NCBI RefSeq assembly: GCF_000285275.1
Contig: NZ_CADO01000009.1
Location: forward strand, 1-57,844
Direction: 5' to 3'
DNA: 57,844 nucleotides
DNA from: Acetobacter pasteurianus subsp. pasteurianus LMG 1262 = NBRC 106471
Lineage (GTDB): Bacteria; Pseudomonadota; Alphaproteobacteria; Acetobacterales; Acetobacteraceae
A program made the position numbers and the translations under genes. Positions 18,524 through 27,401 of the stretch are shown piece by piece; the first letter of the stretch is position 1; every line of letters begins with the position of its first letter. The notes beneath the pieces are model-generated. The model was not told the DNA's origin. It searched no databases and worked only from the letters and a program-made list of their open reading frames with translations.

Positions 18524-18952
18524 GTGTTTTTATTCCGCCCTTCCACTCCGCTTTTTCGGCCATTTGCTTTGGCATCCCTCTTTTTTATGGGCTCTCTTGC
18601 TGCATCAGCAGTAGCGCGCGCAGATGATGATCCGCCGCCCCGTACAAACGTGCCCAATGCGCAACTGCAAAAAGAGCTGGCCGTTCTACATTTTAAACCA
18701 GAAGCAGCCAGCCCGGCCTGTATTGATGCCCTGAAAGAACTGCACAAAACACAGGATATGCTCAAAGCCGAAGAAGCTCGATCCCATGATCAGGATCTAG
18801 CTATTGCGGAAGATGTGCTGGAATCTGATTTTGAAAATTCCATAGAAATGTGCGCCCCAGATGTGCAGCGCTTGTGCGAAGCACCCAACCCATCTGCTGA
18901 GTTGGCACATACCTGTGAGAAAATTGACAGTCTGCCGGATTCAGCAAACTGA
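18524..18952 (+). CDS. Small exported protein of unknown function
   Basis: I do not recognise the family. With a GTG start at 18524 it has a good Sec signal peptide (hydrophobic FALASLFFMGSLAASAVA, cleavage near ARA-DDD) and about 110 mature residues, mostly helical and charged. Cysteines occur in SPACIDAL, EMCAPDVQRLC and HTCEKI, suggesting disulfides in the periplasm. The frame is open back to 18404, so ATG 18461 is an alternative start; no strong ribosome binding site decides it. It lies 33 bases before the sugar transporter and could be cotranscribed. Confidence 0.6.
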   Translation: MFLFRPSTPLFRPFALASLFFMGSLAASAVARADDDPPPRTNVPNAQLQKELAVLHFKPEAASPACIDALKELHKTQDMLKAEEARSHDQDLAIAEDVLESDFENSIEMCAPDVQRLCEAPNPSAELAHTCEKIDSLPDSAN

Positions 18953-18985
18953 TTTTTCTTTAAATCCAGAAAGGCTTGGCCCGGC

Positions 18986-20266
18986 ATGCACAATCGCACC
19001 TTCTGGCGTGCCATTTCCTGCCCGGCGGGCCCTTATGGCTGGCCACCTCTTGTTCTGGTTGCAATATTATTTTTTATAATCGGCTTTGTAACCTGGTTGA
19101 ACGGCCCCCTGATATCCTTTGTGAAAATTGCATTTTCTCTCGATGATATCAGTGCATTTTTAGTTCCTTTTGTTTTTTATATTTCCTACTTTTTATTCGC
19201 CATCCCGGCTGGCAGAATTGTAACAAAACAAGGCCTGCGGCAAAGCCTGATATATGCCCTAAGCATTATGACAGCAGGCATGATTGTTACAGGCCAATTT
19301 ATGAAAGTGCCCTCCTACCCCGGCACATTATGCGGATTTTTAATTCTGGGAAGTGGGTTGGCGCTTCTACAGGTTGCCGTAAACCCTTACATAAGTTTTT
19401 TAGGCCCCGTAGACCGCGCTGCACAACGCATTGCAATTATGGGCATTTGCAACAAAGTTGGAGGAATTTTAGCGCCTGTTGCTTTGGCGGCATTTGCCAT
19501 GCCGCATATTGGAGATTTGCCTTTGGTGCAAAGAAATTCTCTTTTGCAAAAACAATTCATTTCCACAATTTACTGGCCATATATAGGAATGGCTGCACTT
19601 TTAGCTTTAACCACTTTGTATATAAAATTTTCAAGTTTGCCTGATATAAAAACACCATTTTCAAACAACAAAGAAATTAACGCCCCAATGAAATTCAACC
19701 CAACCCTGTGGTTTGGTGTTATGGCCATGTTTCTTTACGTTGGCGTAGAAGTTCTGGCAGGAGACGCAATTGGCACTTATGCATCTGGGTTCCATATTCC
19801 ATTAAATATCTCCAGCTTTTTTACATCAGCTACCCTTGTTTGTATGCTTTGTGGATATCTGGCGGGGTTGATATGTGTACCCCGCGTTTTATCCCAAGAG
19901 CGCGCCCTTATGCTTTCCTGTTTTACAGGTTCTGCCCTAAGCCTTTTGGCATACATGACGCATGGCTACCTATCCGTTGCATGCATTGCACTTCTTGGAT
20001 TTTCAAACTCCATGATATTTCCATCTCTTTTCCCAACTGTTTTGAATTCCACTCAAAATAAAACCTCTTTTGTATCTGCATTGCTGGTTATGGCATATTG
20101 TGGAGGCGGCATTTTGCCGCAATGCTTTGTGTGGCTAAAACCCATTATAGGGTTTCAGGCAGCATTTTCTACACTGTCCTGCATATGCTATTTTGTAATT
20201 TCTTTATTTATTTTGTGTTTTTCAAAAAAAACTACACCACAAACTTCTAACGGCCAAATGACATGA
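18986..20266 (+). CDS. FucP-type sugar MFS transporter, probably for N-acetylglucosamine
   Basis: A 426-residue transporter with about 12 membrane segments of the FucP/GluP branch of the major facilitator superfamily: IIGFVTWLNGPLISFVKIAF in the first helix region and LQVAVNPYISFLGP in the fourth are typical. These carry sugars by proton symport. The stop overlaps nagA by four bases, so GlcNAc, as in NagP of other bacteria, is the likely substrate by context. The gene is conspicuously AT-rich (one 60-base stretch near 19141 is about 28% GC), unlike its flanks, which suggests recent acquisition. Confidence 0.83.
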   Translation: MHNRTFWRAISCPAGPYGWPPLVLVAILFFIIGFVTWLNGPLISFVKIAFSLDDISAFLVPFVFYISYFLFAIPAGRIVTKQGLRQSLIYALSIMTAGMIVTGQFMKVPSYPGTLCGFLILGSGLALLQVAVNPYISFLGPVDRAAQRIAIMGICNKVGGILAPVALAAFAMPHIGDLPLVQRNSLLQKQFISTIYWPYIGMAALLALTTLYIKFSSLPDIKTPFSNNKEINAPMKFNPTLWFGVMAMFLYVGVEVLAGDAIGTYASGFHIPLNISSFFTSATLVCMLCGYLAGLICVPRVLSQERALMLSCFTGSALSLLAYMTHGYLSVACIALLGFSNSMIFPSLFPTVLNSTQNKTSFVSALLVMAYCGGGILPQCFVWLKPIIGFQAAFSTLSCICYFVISLFILCFSKKTTPQTSNGQMT

Positions 20267-21366
20267 CAGAACTTTCCGGAAACCTTGTACTTTCCAATAC
20301 AGTTGTAAGTGGAAAGATAAATTTCGAAACCACAATCCAGAACATTGCGCCCACCAAACATGAAATGGACCGCTATATTCTTCCGGGATTTATTGACGGA
20401 CATATACACGGTGGCGATGGGGCAGATACTATGGATGGTGTAGAAGCCATTCATACACTCAGCAGGTTTCATGCCCGGCATGGCACAACCACATTACTAC
20501 CCACAACAATCACCAGCCCTTGGCCGGATGTTATCAACACATTGCAGGCTATTGCTGAAGTTACCGGGCAACAAATTCCCGATGGCCCCATGATACACGG
20601 CGCACATCTGGAAGGGCCTTTTGTGAGCCCCCATAAACTTGGTGCCCAGCCCCCTTTTAATATCCCACCAACCCCAGATAAAGTTTCAGAAGTCCTCGCC
20701 ACAAACTGCGTGCGTGTAGTGACATTGGCACCAGAGCTACCCCACGCACAAACCGCCATGGAAAGTTTTGCCAAAGCTGGTGTGTGCGTAAGCCTTGGCC
20801 ACACCGTTGCCAGTTATGAACAAGCCCATCAGGCTATTTGCCATATTTGCAAAGCTGGTGGTGTGGCTGGCGGCACGCATCTTTTTAACGCTATGCCCCC
20901 TATTGAAAGCCGACGCCCTGGCCCTGTTACAGCCTTGATGTGCAGTGACGCCTATGCCGAGATGATTTTTGATACACACCATATTCATCCAGCAACATTC
21001 CAATTGGCGCAACGCGTTATGCCGGAGCGGCTTGTTTTTGTAACCGATGCCATGCGTGCTGCTGGCTTGCCAGATGGCCCAAGCCAGCTTGGTGGGCAGG
21101 ACGTGATTGTAGAAAATGGTACGGCACGCTTACCAAATGGCAGCCTTGCAGGAAGTGTGCTGACACTGGATGTCGCCCTGCGTAATGCCATAAATACCGG
21201 AACACCGCTGCACGAAGCTGTAGCGCTTTTAACGCGCAATCCGGCAAACTATCTGGGGCTGCATGACCGCGGTACACTGGAAACCGGAAAACGTGCTGAT
21301 TTTGTTGTGATGGATTCTAACCTGCACGTGCAGGAAGTATGGGTAGGCGGCCAGCGTATTCATTAA
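20263..21366 (+). CDS. nagA: N-acetylglucosamine-6-phosphate deacetylase
   Basis: A 367-residue amidohydrolase. It shows the metal-binding GFIDGHIHGG motif near residue 50, HLEGPFVSPHKLGA, the GGTHLFNAMPP motif and FVTDAMRAAG with the catalytic Asp. It converts GlcNAc-6-phosphate to glucosamine-6-phosphate and acetate in amino-sugar use and peptidoglycan recycling. It is translationally coupled to the transporter upstream. No GlcNAc kinase or nagB lies in the window, so those steps must be encoded elsewhere. Confidence 0.93.
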   Translation: MTELSGNLVLSNTVVSGKINFETTIQNIAPTKHEMDRYILPGFIDGHIHGGDGADTMDGVEAIHTLSRFHARHGTTTLLPTTITSPWPDVINTLQAIAEVTGQQIPDGPMIHGAHLEGPFVSPHKLGAQPPFNIPPTPDKVSEVLATNCVRVVTLAPELPHAQTAMESFAKAGVCVSLGHTVASYEQAHQAICHICKAGGVAGGTHLFNAMPPIESRRPGPVTALMCSDAYAEMIFDTHHIHPATFQLAQRVMPERLVFVTDAMRAAGLPDGPSQLGGQDVIVENGTARLPNGSLAGSVLTLDVALRNAINTGTPLHEAVALLTRNPANYLGLHDRGTLETGKRADFVVMDSNLHVQEVWVGGQRIH

Positions 21367-21368
21367 AA

Positions 21369-21402
21369 ATGACGGGAAGAGTTTTTGTTTGCTTCCCGTC
21401 AT
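21369..21402. terminator. Terminator between nagA and opgH
   Basis: Perfect 11-bp arms ATGACGGGAAG and CTTCCCGTCAT with a T-rich loop, between convergent genes. The T tail is weak on either strand. Confidence 0.75.
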
Positions 21403-21414
21403 AATACGTCAGAT

Positions 21415-23562
21415 TTACTCTGAAAGCTGCAGAACGCTTTCCACGCCTTTGCGCGTGCCAAGCACCGCAGCTTTTTCTTTGACTGTAAGCTTGTGTTCAA
21501 CTTCAGAAACCGTGTGAGATTCTGAAAGCTTCACCAAACCCACCAACTGATCTGCATTAATAGGATCGCCAGCTTTGCGTTCTGGTGGCAGCATAGCCAT
21601 ATGTGCCTGCGCCAGCCCTACATCTGCCCGCAAAGCGCGCAAAGCATCTTCCGGAAGATCTGGTGCCTCATCACTTTCGCGGTCTTGCTCTACCTTTTTG
21701 AGAACATCCGGCATGTTGGTTTCTTCTGGCACCAGAAGTAGGCCAGCTTTACGAAAATCCAAGCCCACATTACGGCTGCTGGTAAACGCTACCAGAGGAA
21801 TGGAAAAAACCAGACCCAACAAAACAGGTGTCATCCAGAAAAACAGTGATGGAGAAACAACCCATGCTCCAGCACCCAACAACAAACCAAAAATGGTAAA
21901 ACGCCCATATTGGCGCACAATATCCATAAACGGTACGCCGCCGTCATCTCGCCGCTGTGCATTCCAACCGGAATCATGGCCTGTGAGAATAGAAAATACG
22001 CCGAGCGTTTGAATCAGCATGGCTATTGGAGCAATCAAGCCACCAATCAGCGTTTCCACCAATATGGAACCTGCCGCACGTATGGCACCACCACACCCTT
22101 TGCAATTTTCTCTATCCAGCAAGAGCGCGATATAAGCGAGAAGTTTTGGTGCCAACAGCACAATCATGGTGCCAATAAACACGTACTTCGCCTGCACTGG
22201 GTCAACATGTGGCCAGTGTGGATAAAGAAGCTTTGTTTCACCAAAATATTCAGGCCGCTCAAAATGAGCCTGCAAGGAAATGAGAATACCTGTTAGCAAA
22301 AATACCAGCCACAAGGGGGATGTTACATAAGCCCCGATGCCAACAATCATGTGCATCCGGCTAACCCAATGCAGCCCCTTTGTTGGCAGAACCTTGACGT
22401 GCTGCAAATTGCCTTGGCACCAACGCCTATCACGAATGGCAACATCGGTAAGAGATGGAGGGCTTTCCTCATAAGAACCATCAAGCGCTGGTACCATATG
22501 AATGGCCCAGCCCCCACGGCGCATCAGGGCAGCTTCTACAAAGTCATGGCTTAGAATATGCCCACCAAAAGGTGGCTTTCCCGGCACATGCGGCATACCC
22601 GCTTGCTCTGCAAAAGCGCGTGTGCGGATAATGGCATTATGGCCCCAGTAATTTCCTTCTGAGCCATGCCACCATGCAATACCGTATGCAATAACTGGCC
22701 CATACACACGGCCTGCAAACTGCTGCAAACGTGCAAACAGTGTTGTGCCGCCAGTAATAACCGGAAGTGTCTGTATCAGCCCTACACCGGGATTACGTTC
22801 CATTGCTGCGGCCATACGCACCAACGTAGCGCCAGACATAACGGAGTCTGCATCCAACGTAACCATGTGGTCATACGCTCCGCCAAAGCGGCGTACCCAT
22901 TCCCCTAGGTTACCTGCCTTACGCTCCACATTGTTATGACGGCGGCGGTAAAAGATATGATCATATCCGCCAGTTTCTTCACGCAGCGCCAGAAATGCAG
23001 CTTCTTCCTCTACCCACACATCCGGGTTTGTAGTGTCCGATAAAATAAAGAAATCGAACGCAGCCAGTTCTCCCGTTTCCTGCAAACTATCGTAAATGGC
23101 TTTCAGCCCCGCCATAACGCGACGAGGAGGCTCATTATACGTGGGCAGCAAAACGGCGTTGCGCCGCGCAAGCTGAGGCAAAGGGCCAGACTTGCTAATC
23201 CCCAGTCCAAGCCCTCCATGCGCAACCAGAGAACAGAACCCGGCAACCGAAGATGTGAATGCCAGTGCAATCCACATAAACAAAGCAATAAACAGCAGCA
23301 GCATGATCACACCCAAGGTGGAAACACCTGCCTCATCCATCACTTTATGTGTGCGCCATGCCCCATAGGCCGTTAGCAGCAAGGCTGAGCCAATAACAGC
23401 CAGTCGACGCAACACAATATTCCGCGGAGAGGTAATAGGCGTGCGGCCACGCCATGCCATATTGGGTGCAGCATGAAAATCCTGCACCGGCATATCCAAC
23501 GGAGATTCTGAAGGGAGAGCACGAAACATTTGTGTAGAATCCGGCATGTTTACGGCGTCCAT
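21415..23562 (-). CDS. opgH: Glucan biosynthesis glucosyltransferase H
   Basis: An inner-membrane GT2 glucosyltransferase of about 715 residues making the backbone of osmoregulated periplasmic glucans. Membrane segments flank a large cytoplasmic domain with LLPTYNEPPRRVMAGL, LDADSVMSG (DxD) and the RDRRWCQGN (QxxRW-type) motif. The C-terminal half has several more membrane helices and a charged tail. It overlaps the end of the upstream opg gene. A GTG at 23574 and an ATG at 23547 are alternative starts; ribosome binding sites are weak, consistent with translational coupling. Confidence 0.9.
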   Translation of the reverse strand: MDAVNMPDSTQMFRALPSESPLDMPVQDFHAAPNMAWRGRTPITSPRNIVLRRLAVIGSALLLTAYGAWRTHKVMDEAGVSTLGVIMLLLFIALFMWIALAFTSSVAGFCSLVAHGGLGLGISKSGPLPQLARRNAVLLPTYNEPPRRVMAGLKAIYDSLQETGELAAFDFFILSDTTNPDVWVEEEAAFLALREETGGYDHIFYRRRHNNVERKAGNLGEWVRRFGGAYDHMVTLDADSVMSGATLVRMAAAMERNPGVGLIQTLPVITGGTTLFARLQQFAGRVYGPVIAYGIAWWHGSEGNYWGHNAIIRTRAFAEQAGMPHVPGKPPFGGHILSHDFVEAALMRRGGWAIHMVPALDGSYEESPPSLTDVAIRDRRWCQGNLQHVKVLPTKGLHWVSRMHMIVGIGAYVTSPLWLVFLLTGILISLQAHFERPEYFGETKLLYPHWPHVDPVQAKYVFIGTMIVLLAPKLLAYIALLLDRENCKGCGGAIRAAGSILVETLIGGLIAPIAMLIQTLGVFSILTGHDSGWNAQRRDDGGVPFMDIVRQYGRFTIFGLLLGAGAWVVSPSLFFWMTPVLLGLVFSIPLVAFTSSRNVGLDFRKAGLLLVPEETNMPDVLKKVEQDRESDEAPDLPEDALRALRADVGLAQAHMAMLPPERKAGDPINADQLVGLVKLSESHTVSEVEHKLTVKEKAAVLGTRKGVESVLQLSE

Positions 23563-25094
23563 CGGTACAACCACTGTTCGGATACTGGCCCGGCATCCGT
23601 TTCCAACGCGCAGCTTAGATCTGCCACCTTGGCATCACCCGGCACAAACTCAAATGTTGTGCGCCACCCGTTGATTTCCGGATTTGGCTCTACAACAACA
23701 TTACGAATTGTGCCCGCAGATGCTTGGGGAGAAACGTGAAAATGCATGTCCTTTGGCAGGTGCTCGAAAGGTGCTCCCACAAAATCTATAGCAAAGAAGC
23801 GGGCAGTTTTATCATCCACCACAGCGCCAACACGTGTGGCTCCAATACGCGCCAGTGGAGTGGGGAAAGGAGCATCCCACCCCCAGTACATGCGATAGGT
23901 AAAGCTGTATTCCTTGCCTGCCTGCAGGGGTTCCTTAGGCCGCCAGAAGGCAACAATATTATCGTTCACTTCATTAGGCGTGGGAATTTCCACCAGATCT
24001 ACCCAACCCGAACCCCAATCTCCAATAGGCTCAATCCATAGGGAAGGACGCTTTTCATAATGCAAGGCCAGATCTTCATAATCATGAAAAGAGCGCCTGC
24101 GCTGCATTAACCCGAAACCGCGCGGAGAGGTATCGGAGAATGTTGAAAACTGGAGATCAAGCGGATTACGCAATGGCCGATAAAGCTGTTGGTCTGCACC
24201 TGTCCACATTTGCAGGGCTTCGCTATCATGCGCAGCAGGGCGCCAGTCATCAATGTGATTGCGATCGTTCCCGTCAAAATAGAACATGCCCGTCAGTGGC
24301 GCGATGCCAGATTGTTCTATTTTAGTGCGTGGGAATAATGTGGATTGCACATCAAACACCGTGCTCTCACCTGGGCGGATAGTAAAACGAAAAGCCCCTG
24401 TAAGAGATGGGCTATCTAACAGCGCATGAATGACAACAGACTGCACGCCAGGCTGAGGTTTTTCCAACCAGAAAGCACGGAAAAGCGCAAATTCCTCACC
24501 TTTAGGGTCCCCCGTACCATCGGCAAAACCGCGTGCAGAAAGCCCGTAAATCTGGTCTTTACCGACTGCACGGAAATACGATGCCCCCAGAAAAACACAG
24601 AACTCTTCCATCACTCCGGGGGTGTTAATTGGAGCACGCAGGCGCAAACCAGCAAAACCCAGATTATCATCTACCCGCAAAGAAGAATCTGCATATGTAA
24701 ACAAGTCTGGAGAGTAAGGGACAGCCGCAGCCTGCCCGTTTTGCACTTCGTAAATTTCGATCCGCGGCTTGTATAAAAAACCACGCGGATAAAATTCCAC
24801 ATCAAAACCCAGATTATCACCAGCCCACAAGGCACGGTCCGGGCGATAGGCAATGCTCCGGAACTGATCAAAATTCAGGTTGGAAAGTGCCTTTGGTAAC
24901 GTCTGGTCTGGCGCCTTGTAAGCCCCGTTTGCCAGCCTGCGAGCAATCTGCGCAACTGTGTTATCATCAAATGCGCCTGTGGCACTTACCAGCCCTTCGG
25001 CGTGCGCCCGCCCAATGGCACCCCCTACCAGCGAAGCCAGAGTAGCACCCGCCCCTGCCTTGATTACATCACGTCGCTGCACATTTGCTGACAC
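23550..25094 (-). CDS. opgD: Periplasmic glucan biosynthesis protein, OpgG/OpgD family
   Basis: A 514-residue periplasmic protein of the MdoG family. The N-terminus MSANVQRRDVIKAGAG is a twin-arginine signal with cleavage near RAHAEG, which resembles OpgD rather than Sec-exported OpgG. Family features include YRPDRALW, GLRLRAPIN and LWIEPIGDWGSG. It acts on the beta-glucan backbone made by OpgH; whether it is a branching or processing protein cannot be read from sequence. It precedes and overlaps opgH by about 13 bases. Confidence 0.87.
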   Translation of the reverse strand: MSANVQRRDVIKAGAGATLASLVGGAIGRAHAEGLVSATGAFDDNTVAQIARRLANGAYKAPDQTLPKALSNLNFDQFRSIAYRPDRALWAGDNLGFDVEFYPRGFLYKPRIEIYEVQNGQAAAVPYSPDLFTYADSSLRVDDNLGFAGLRLRAPINTPGVMEEFCVFLGASYFRAVGKDQIYGLSARGFADGTGDPKGEEFALFRAFWLEKPQPGVQSVVIHALLDSPSLTGAFRFTIRPGESTVFDVQSTLFPRTKIEQSGIAPLTGMFYFDGNDRNHIDDWRPAAHDSEALQMWTGADQQLYRPLRNPLDLQFSTFSDTSPRGFGLMQRRRSFHDYEDLALHYEKRPSLWIEPIGDWGSGWVDLVEIPTPNEVNDNIVAFWRPKEPLQAGKEYSFTYRMYWGWDAPFPTPLARIGATRVGAVVDDKTARFFAIDFVGAPFEHLPKDMHFHVSPQASAGTIRNVVVEPNPEINGWRTTFEFVPGDAKVADLSCALETDAGPVSEQWLYRWTP

Positions 25095-25160
25095 GTCTGT
25101 CTCCCGTTCTTTTGCTAAATTTTATGGGATGGTTTTTTCATTGCTCTGAAGAGACCCATC

Positions 25161-25526
25161 TCATTCTGGTGAGGTTTTTTGTGGGCACACAGACAATAAA
25201 CTTTCCAGTTCCGCCATATCGGAACTGGCTGCCTGAGCAGCCTTATCTTCAATCTGACGATACAGGGTGACAACCGCTTTACCTGTGGGCGTAAGGAAAG
25301 CCCCACCGCCCCCACCGGGACGTGTGATAACCAGAGGTTCCTTAAAAAGCTGGTTCAGATTATCTACCAACAGCCATGTACGACGATAAGACATGCCCAT
25401 GGCACGCCCTGCCGCTGAAATGGAACCCGTTTCTTCCAACTTTTCCAGAAGATGTATCTTGCCGTGCCCCAACGCAGGCTTACCATCTGCATCTAGCCGC
25501 AATGTCAGTCTTACTCGTGCCGTCAT
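25161..25526 (-). CDS. Stand-alone ModE-type winged-helix regulator
   Basis: A 121-residue protein equal to the N-terminal DNA-binding domain of ModE. The helix-turn-helix is LEETGSISAAGRAMGMSYRRTWLLV at about residues 30-54, and the wing carries the glycine-rich RPGGGGGAFLTPTGK. ModE normally also has molybdate-binding Mop domains; these are absent, so it cannot sense molybdate in the standard way. No molybdate genes are nearby. It sits 66 bases upstream of the opg genes on the same strand and may regulate them, which is inference. Confidence 0.83.
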   Translation of the reverse strand: MTARVRLTLRLDADGKPALGHGKIHLLEKLEETGSISAAGRAMGMSYRRTWLLVDNLNQLFKEPLVITRPGGGGGAFLTPTGKAVVTLYRQIEDKAAQAASSDMAELESLLSVCPQKTSPE

Positions 25527-25595
25527 GCCTACCCACTTTTCCAGTTATCAGCCTTTGAGTTGAATAACTGTATAAGGAAAAAACGGAAATTCTAT

Positions 25596-26108
25596 ATGAC
25601 TCCCAGCGCAGATACCACTTGGCGTGCCATGACACCAGATGATCTTACCGGTGTTATGACATTAGCTGCCCGTGTTCATCCTGATTACATGGAAGATCTG
25701 GCTGTTTTTGAAGAACGCCTGAAACTTGCACCCAGTGGCTGCTTTTCTCTTGTACGAGATAAAGAAGTGCTTGGCTATCTGATAAGCCACCCATGGCAAG
25801 GCCTTGTTTCCCCGCCATTAAATACTTTGCTGCATACTCTGCCTAATCAGGCAGACAGTTGGTATATTCATGATCTTGCCCTGTCCCCCACAGTAAGAGG
25901 GCAAGGTTTTGCACAACAGGCTTTAGTATTGGCAGAGCAAACAGCCCGCAGGCATAATCTGCACACTCTTCTCTTAACATCTACCTGCCACGCCATTGGC
26001 TTTTGGCAAAAAGCAGGTTTTACGGATGCGCCCACCAATAAAGCAGAACAGGCGGTGCTGGCATCTTATGATGCACAAGCCCGCCTGCTTTACCGCGCTA
26101 TAAATTAA
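25596..26108 (+). CDS. GNAT-family N-acetyltransferase
   Basis: A 170-residue acetyltransferase. The acetyl-CoA site is LSPTVRGQGFAQQAL at about residues 96-110, preceded by the WYIHDLAL strand. The substrate is unknown. The frame opens at TTG 25560 but ATG 25596 is preferred because GGAA lies about eight bases before it and the domain starts directly after. It converges with recA, six bases away. Confidence 0.82.
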   Translation: MTPSADTTWRAMTPDDLTGVMTLAARVHPDYMEDLAVFEERLKLAPSGCFSLVRDKEVLGYLISHPWQGLVSPPLNTLLHTLPNQADSWYIHDLALSPTVRGQGFAQQALVLAEQTARRHNLHTLLLTSTCHAIGFWQKAGFTDAPTNKAEQAVLASYDAQARLLYRAIN

Positions 26109-26114
26109 AGAAGT

Positions 26115-27140
26115 TCAGTCACCTTCTTGGTGTTCTGGTGCCACCATCATGGCCTCGGCAACAACACCGGCGTGTTCACGCACACGGCGTTCGATATCTG
26201 CGGCCATTTCTGGATGATCACGCAGGAACTGTTTGGCGTTTTCACGCCCCTGCCCAATGCGCTGACTATCGTATGAAAACCAAGCCCCGGATTTTTCGAC
26301 AACACCAGCTTTTACGCCAAGGTCAATCAGCTCACCCACCTTGCTGATACCTTCACCGTACATGATATCAAACTCTACCTGACGGAAAGGCGGCGCCATT
26401 TTGTTTTTAACAACCTTTACGCGCGTCTGGTTACCAGTAACCTCATCCTTGTCCTTAATGGACCCGATACGGCGAATATCCATACGCACGGAAGAATAGA
26501 ACTTCAGGGCGTTACCACCCGTGGTTGTTTCCGGGTTCCCAAACATTACACCAATTTTCAGGCGGATCTGGTTCAGAAAGATCATCAGAGTATTGGAGCG
26601 TGCCACCGTGCCTGTAAGCTTACGCAGCGCCTGGCTCATCAAACGTGCATGAAGACCAACATGGCTATCGCCCATATCCCCTTCCAGTTCTGCACGTGGC
26701 ACCAATGCGGCAACACTATCCACCACCAGAACATCAATCGCGCCGGATCGCACAAGTGTATCTGCAATTTCCAGCGCCTGTTCACCCGTATCTGGCTGGC
26801 TGATCAGCAGGTTATCTACGTCCACACCCAGCTTTTTGGCATAACTGGGGTCCAGCGCATGTTCGGCATCAATAAAAGCACATGTGCCGTCACGTTTTTG
26901 CGCTTCTGCAATAGCATGGAGCGCAAGCGTGGTTTTACCAGAACTTTCTGGCCCGTAAATTTCCACCACACGCCCACGGGGCAACCCACCAATTCCGAGC
27001 GCAATATCCAGCCCAAGGGAACCTGTAGGAATAACATCTGCCTCTACTTTGGGCCGCTGCCCCAAGCGCATGACAGAACCCTTGCCAAAAGCACGTTCAA
27101 TCTGCCCCAGCGCGCCTTCGAGAGCCTTTGCCTTATCCAT
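26115..27140 (-). CDS. recA: Recombinase RecA
   Basis: A 341-residue RecA. Walker A is [13 protein letters not shown] at about residue 67, followed by [19 protein letters not shown] and the L2-loop region [11 protein letters not shown]. It forms the strand-exchange filament and triggers SOS by stimulating LexA self-cleavage. The frame is open to 27212. ATG 27140 is chosen because AGGAAGGG is about ten bases upstream; the ATG at 27149 is too close to it. An inverted repeat about 180 bases upstream is a candidate regulatory site. Confidence 0.97.
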   Translation of the reverse strand: MDKAKALEGALGQIERAFGKGSVMRLGQRPKVEADVIPTGSLGLDIALGIGGLPRGRVVEIYGPESSGKTTLALHAIAEAQKRDGTCAFIDAEHALDPSYAKKLGVDVDNLLISQPDTGEQALEIADTLVRSGAIDVLVVDSVAALVPRAELEGDMGDSHVGLHARLMSQALRKLTGTVARSNTLMIFLNQIRLKIGVMFGNPETTTGGNALKFYSSVRMDIRRIGSIKDKDEVTGNQTRVKVVKNKMAPPFRQVEFDIMYGEGISKVGELIDLGVKAGVVEKSGAWFSYDSQRIGQGRENAKQFLRDHPEMAADIERRVREHAGVVAEAMMVAPEHQEGD

Positions 27141-27306
27141 TTTTACCATTCCCTTCCTGTGGGCCGGACTGCCAGATGTATGTAAGGCCCTTGAATGTGC
27201 ATAACGCACCATGCACGAAAGATTATGCGTTTAATTCCTGCCATAAAGCCCCTGCGGCAGCAACGAATGTACCGGGTAACCGCTTTATGAAAACTTTTTG
27301 CTACTG

Positions 27307-27345
27307 TTGCCATCTCTCACTGTTCTATTAAGAACAAATTGGCAA
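27307..27345. promoter_or_regulatory. Nested dyad upstream of recA, candidate SOS operator
   Basis: The centre (27321-27336) is TGTTCT, four bases, AGAACA: a perfect 6-bp inverted repeat. TTGCCA and TGGCAA flank it at 27307-27312 and 27340-27345. The known alphaproteobacterial LexA box is a direct repeat GTTC-N7-GTTC, so this contains the half-site in inverted form. It may be a variant LexA operator or another regulator's site. Confidence 0.4.
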
Positions 27346-27351
27346 CTTTTC

Positions 27352-27383
27352 AAGATGGCAGCGTGAGATTAAGCTGCCATCTT
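27352..27383 (-). terminator. Terminator behind the GGT-like gene
   Basis: Perfect 11-bp arms AAGATGGCAGC and GCTGCCATCTT with a 10-base loop, about 20 bases past the stop codon at 27402. The T tract is poor on the minus strand and better on the plus strand. Confidence 0.65.
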
Positions 27384-27401
27384 TTAAGATTCTGAAAATT
27401 A

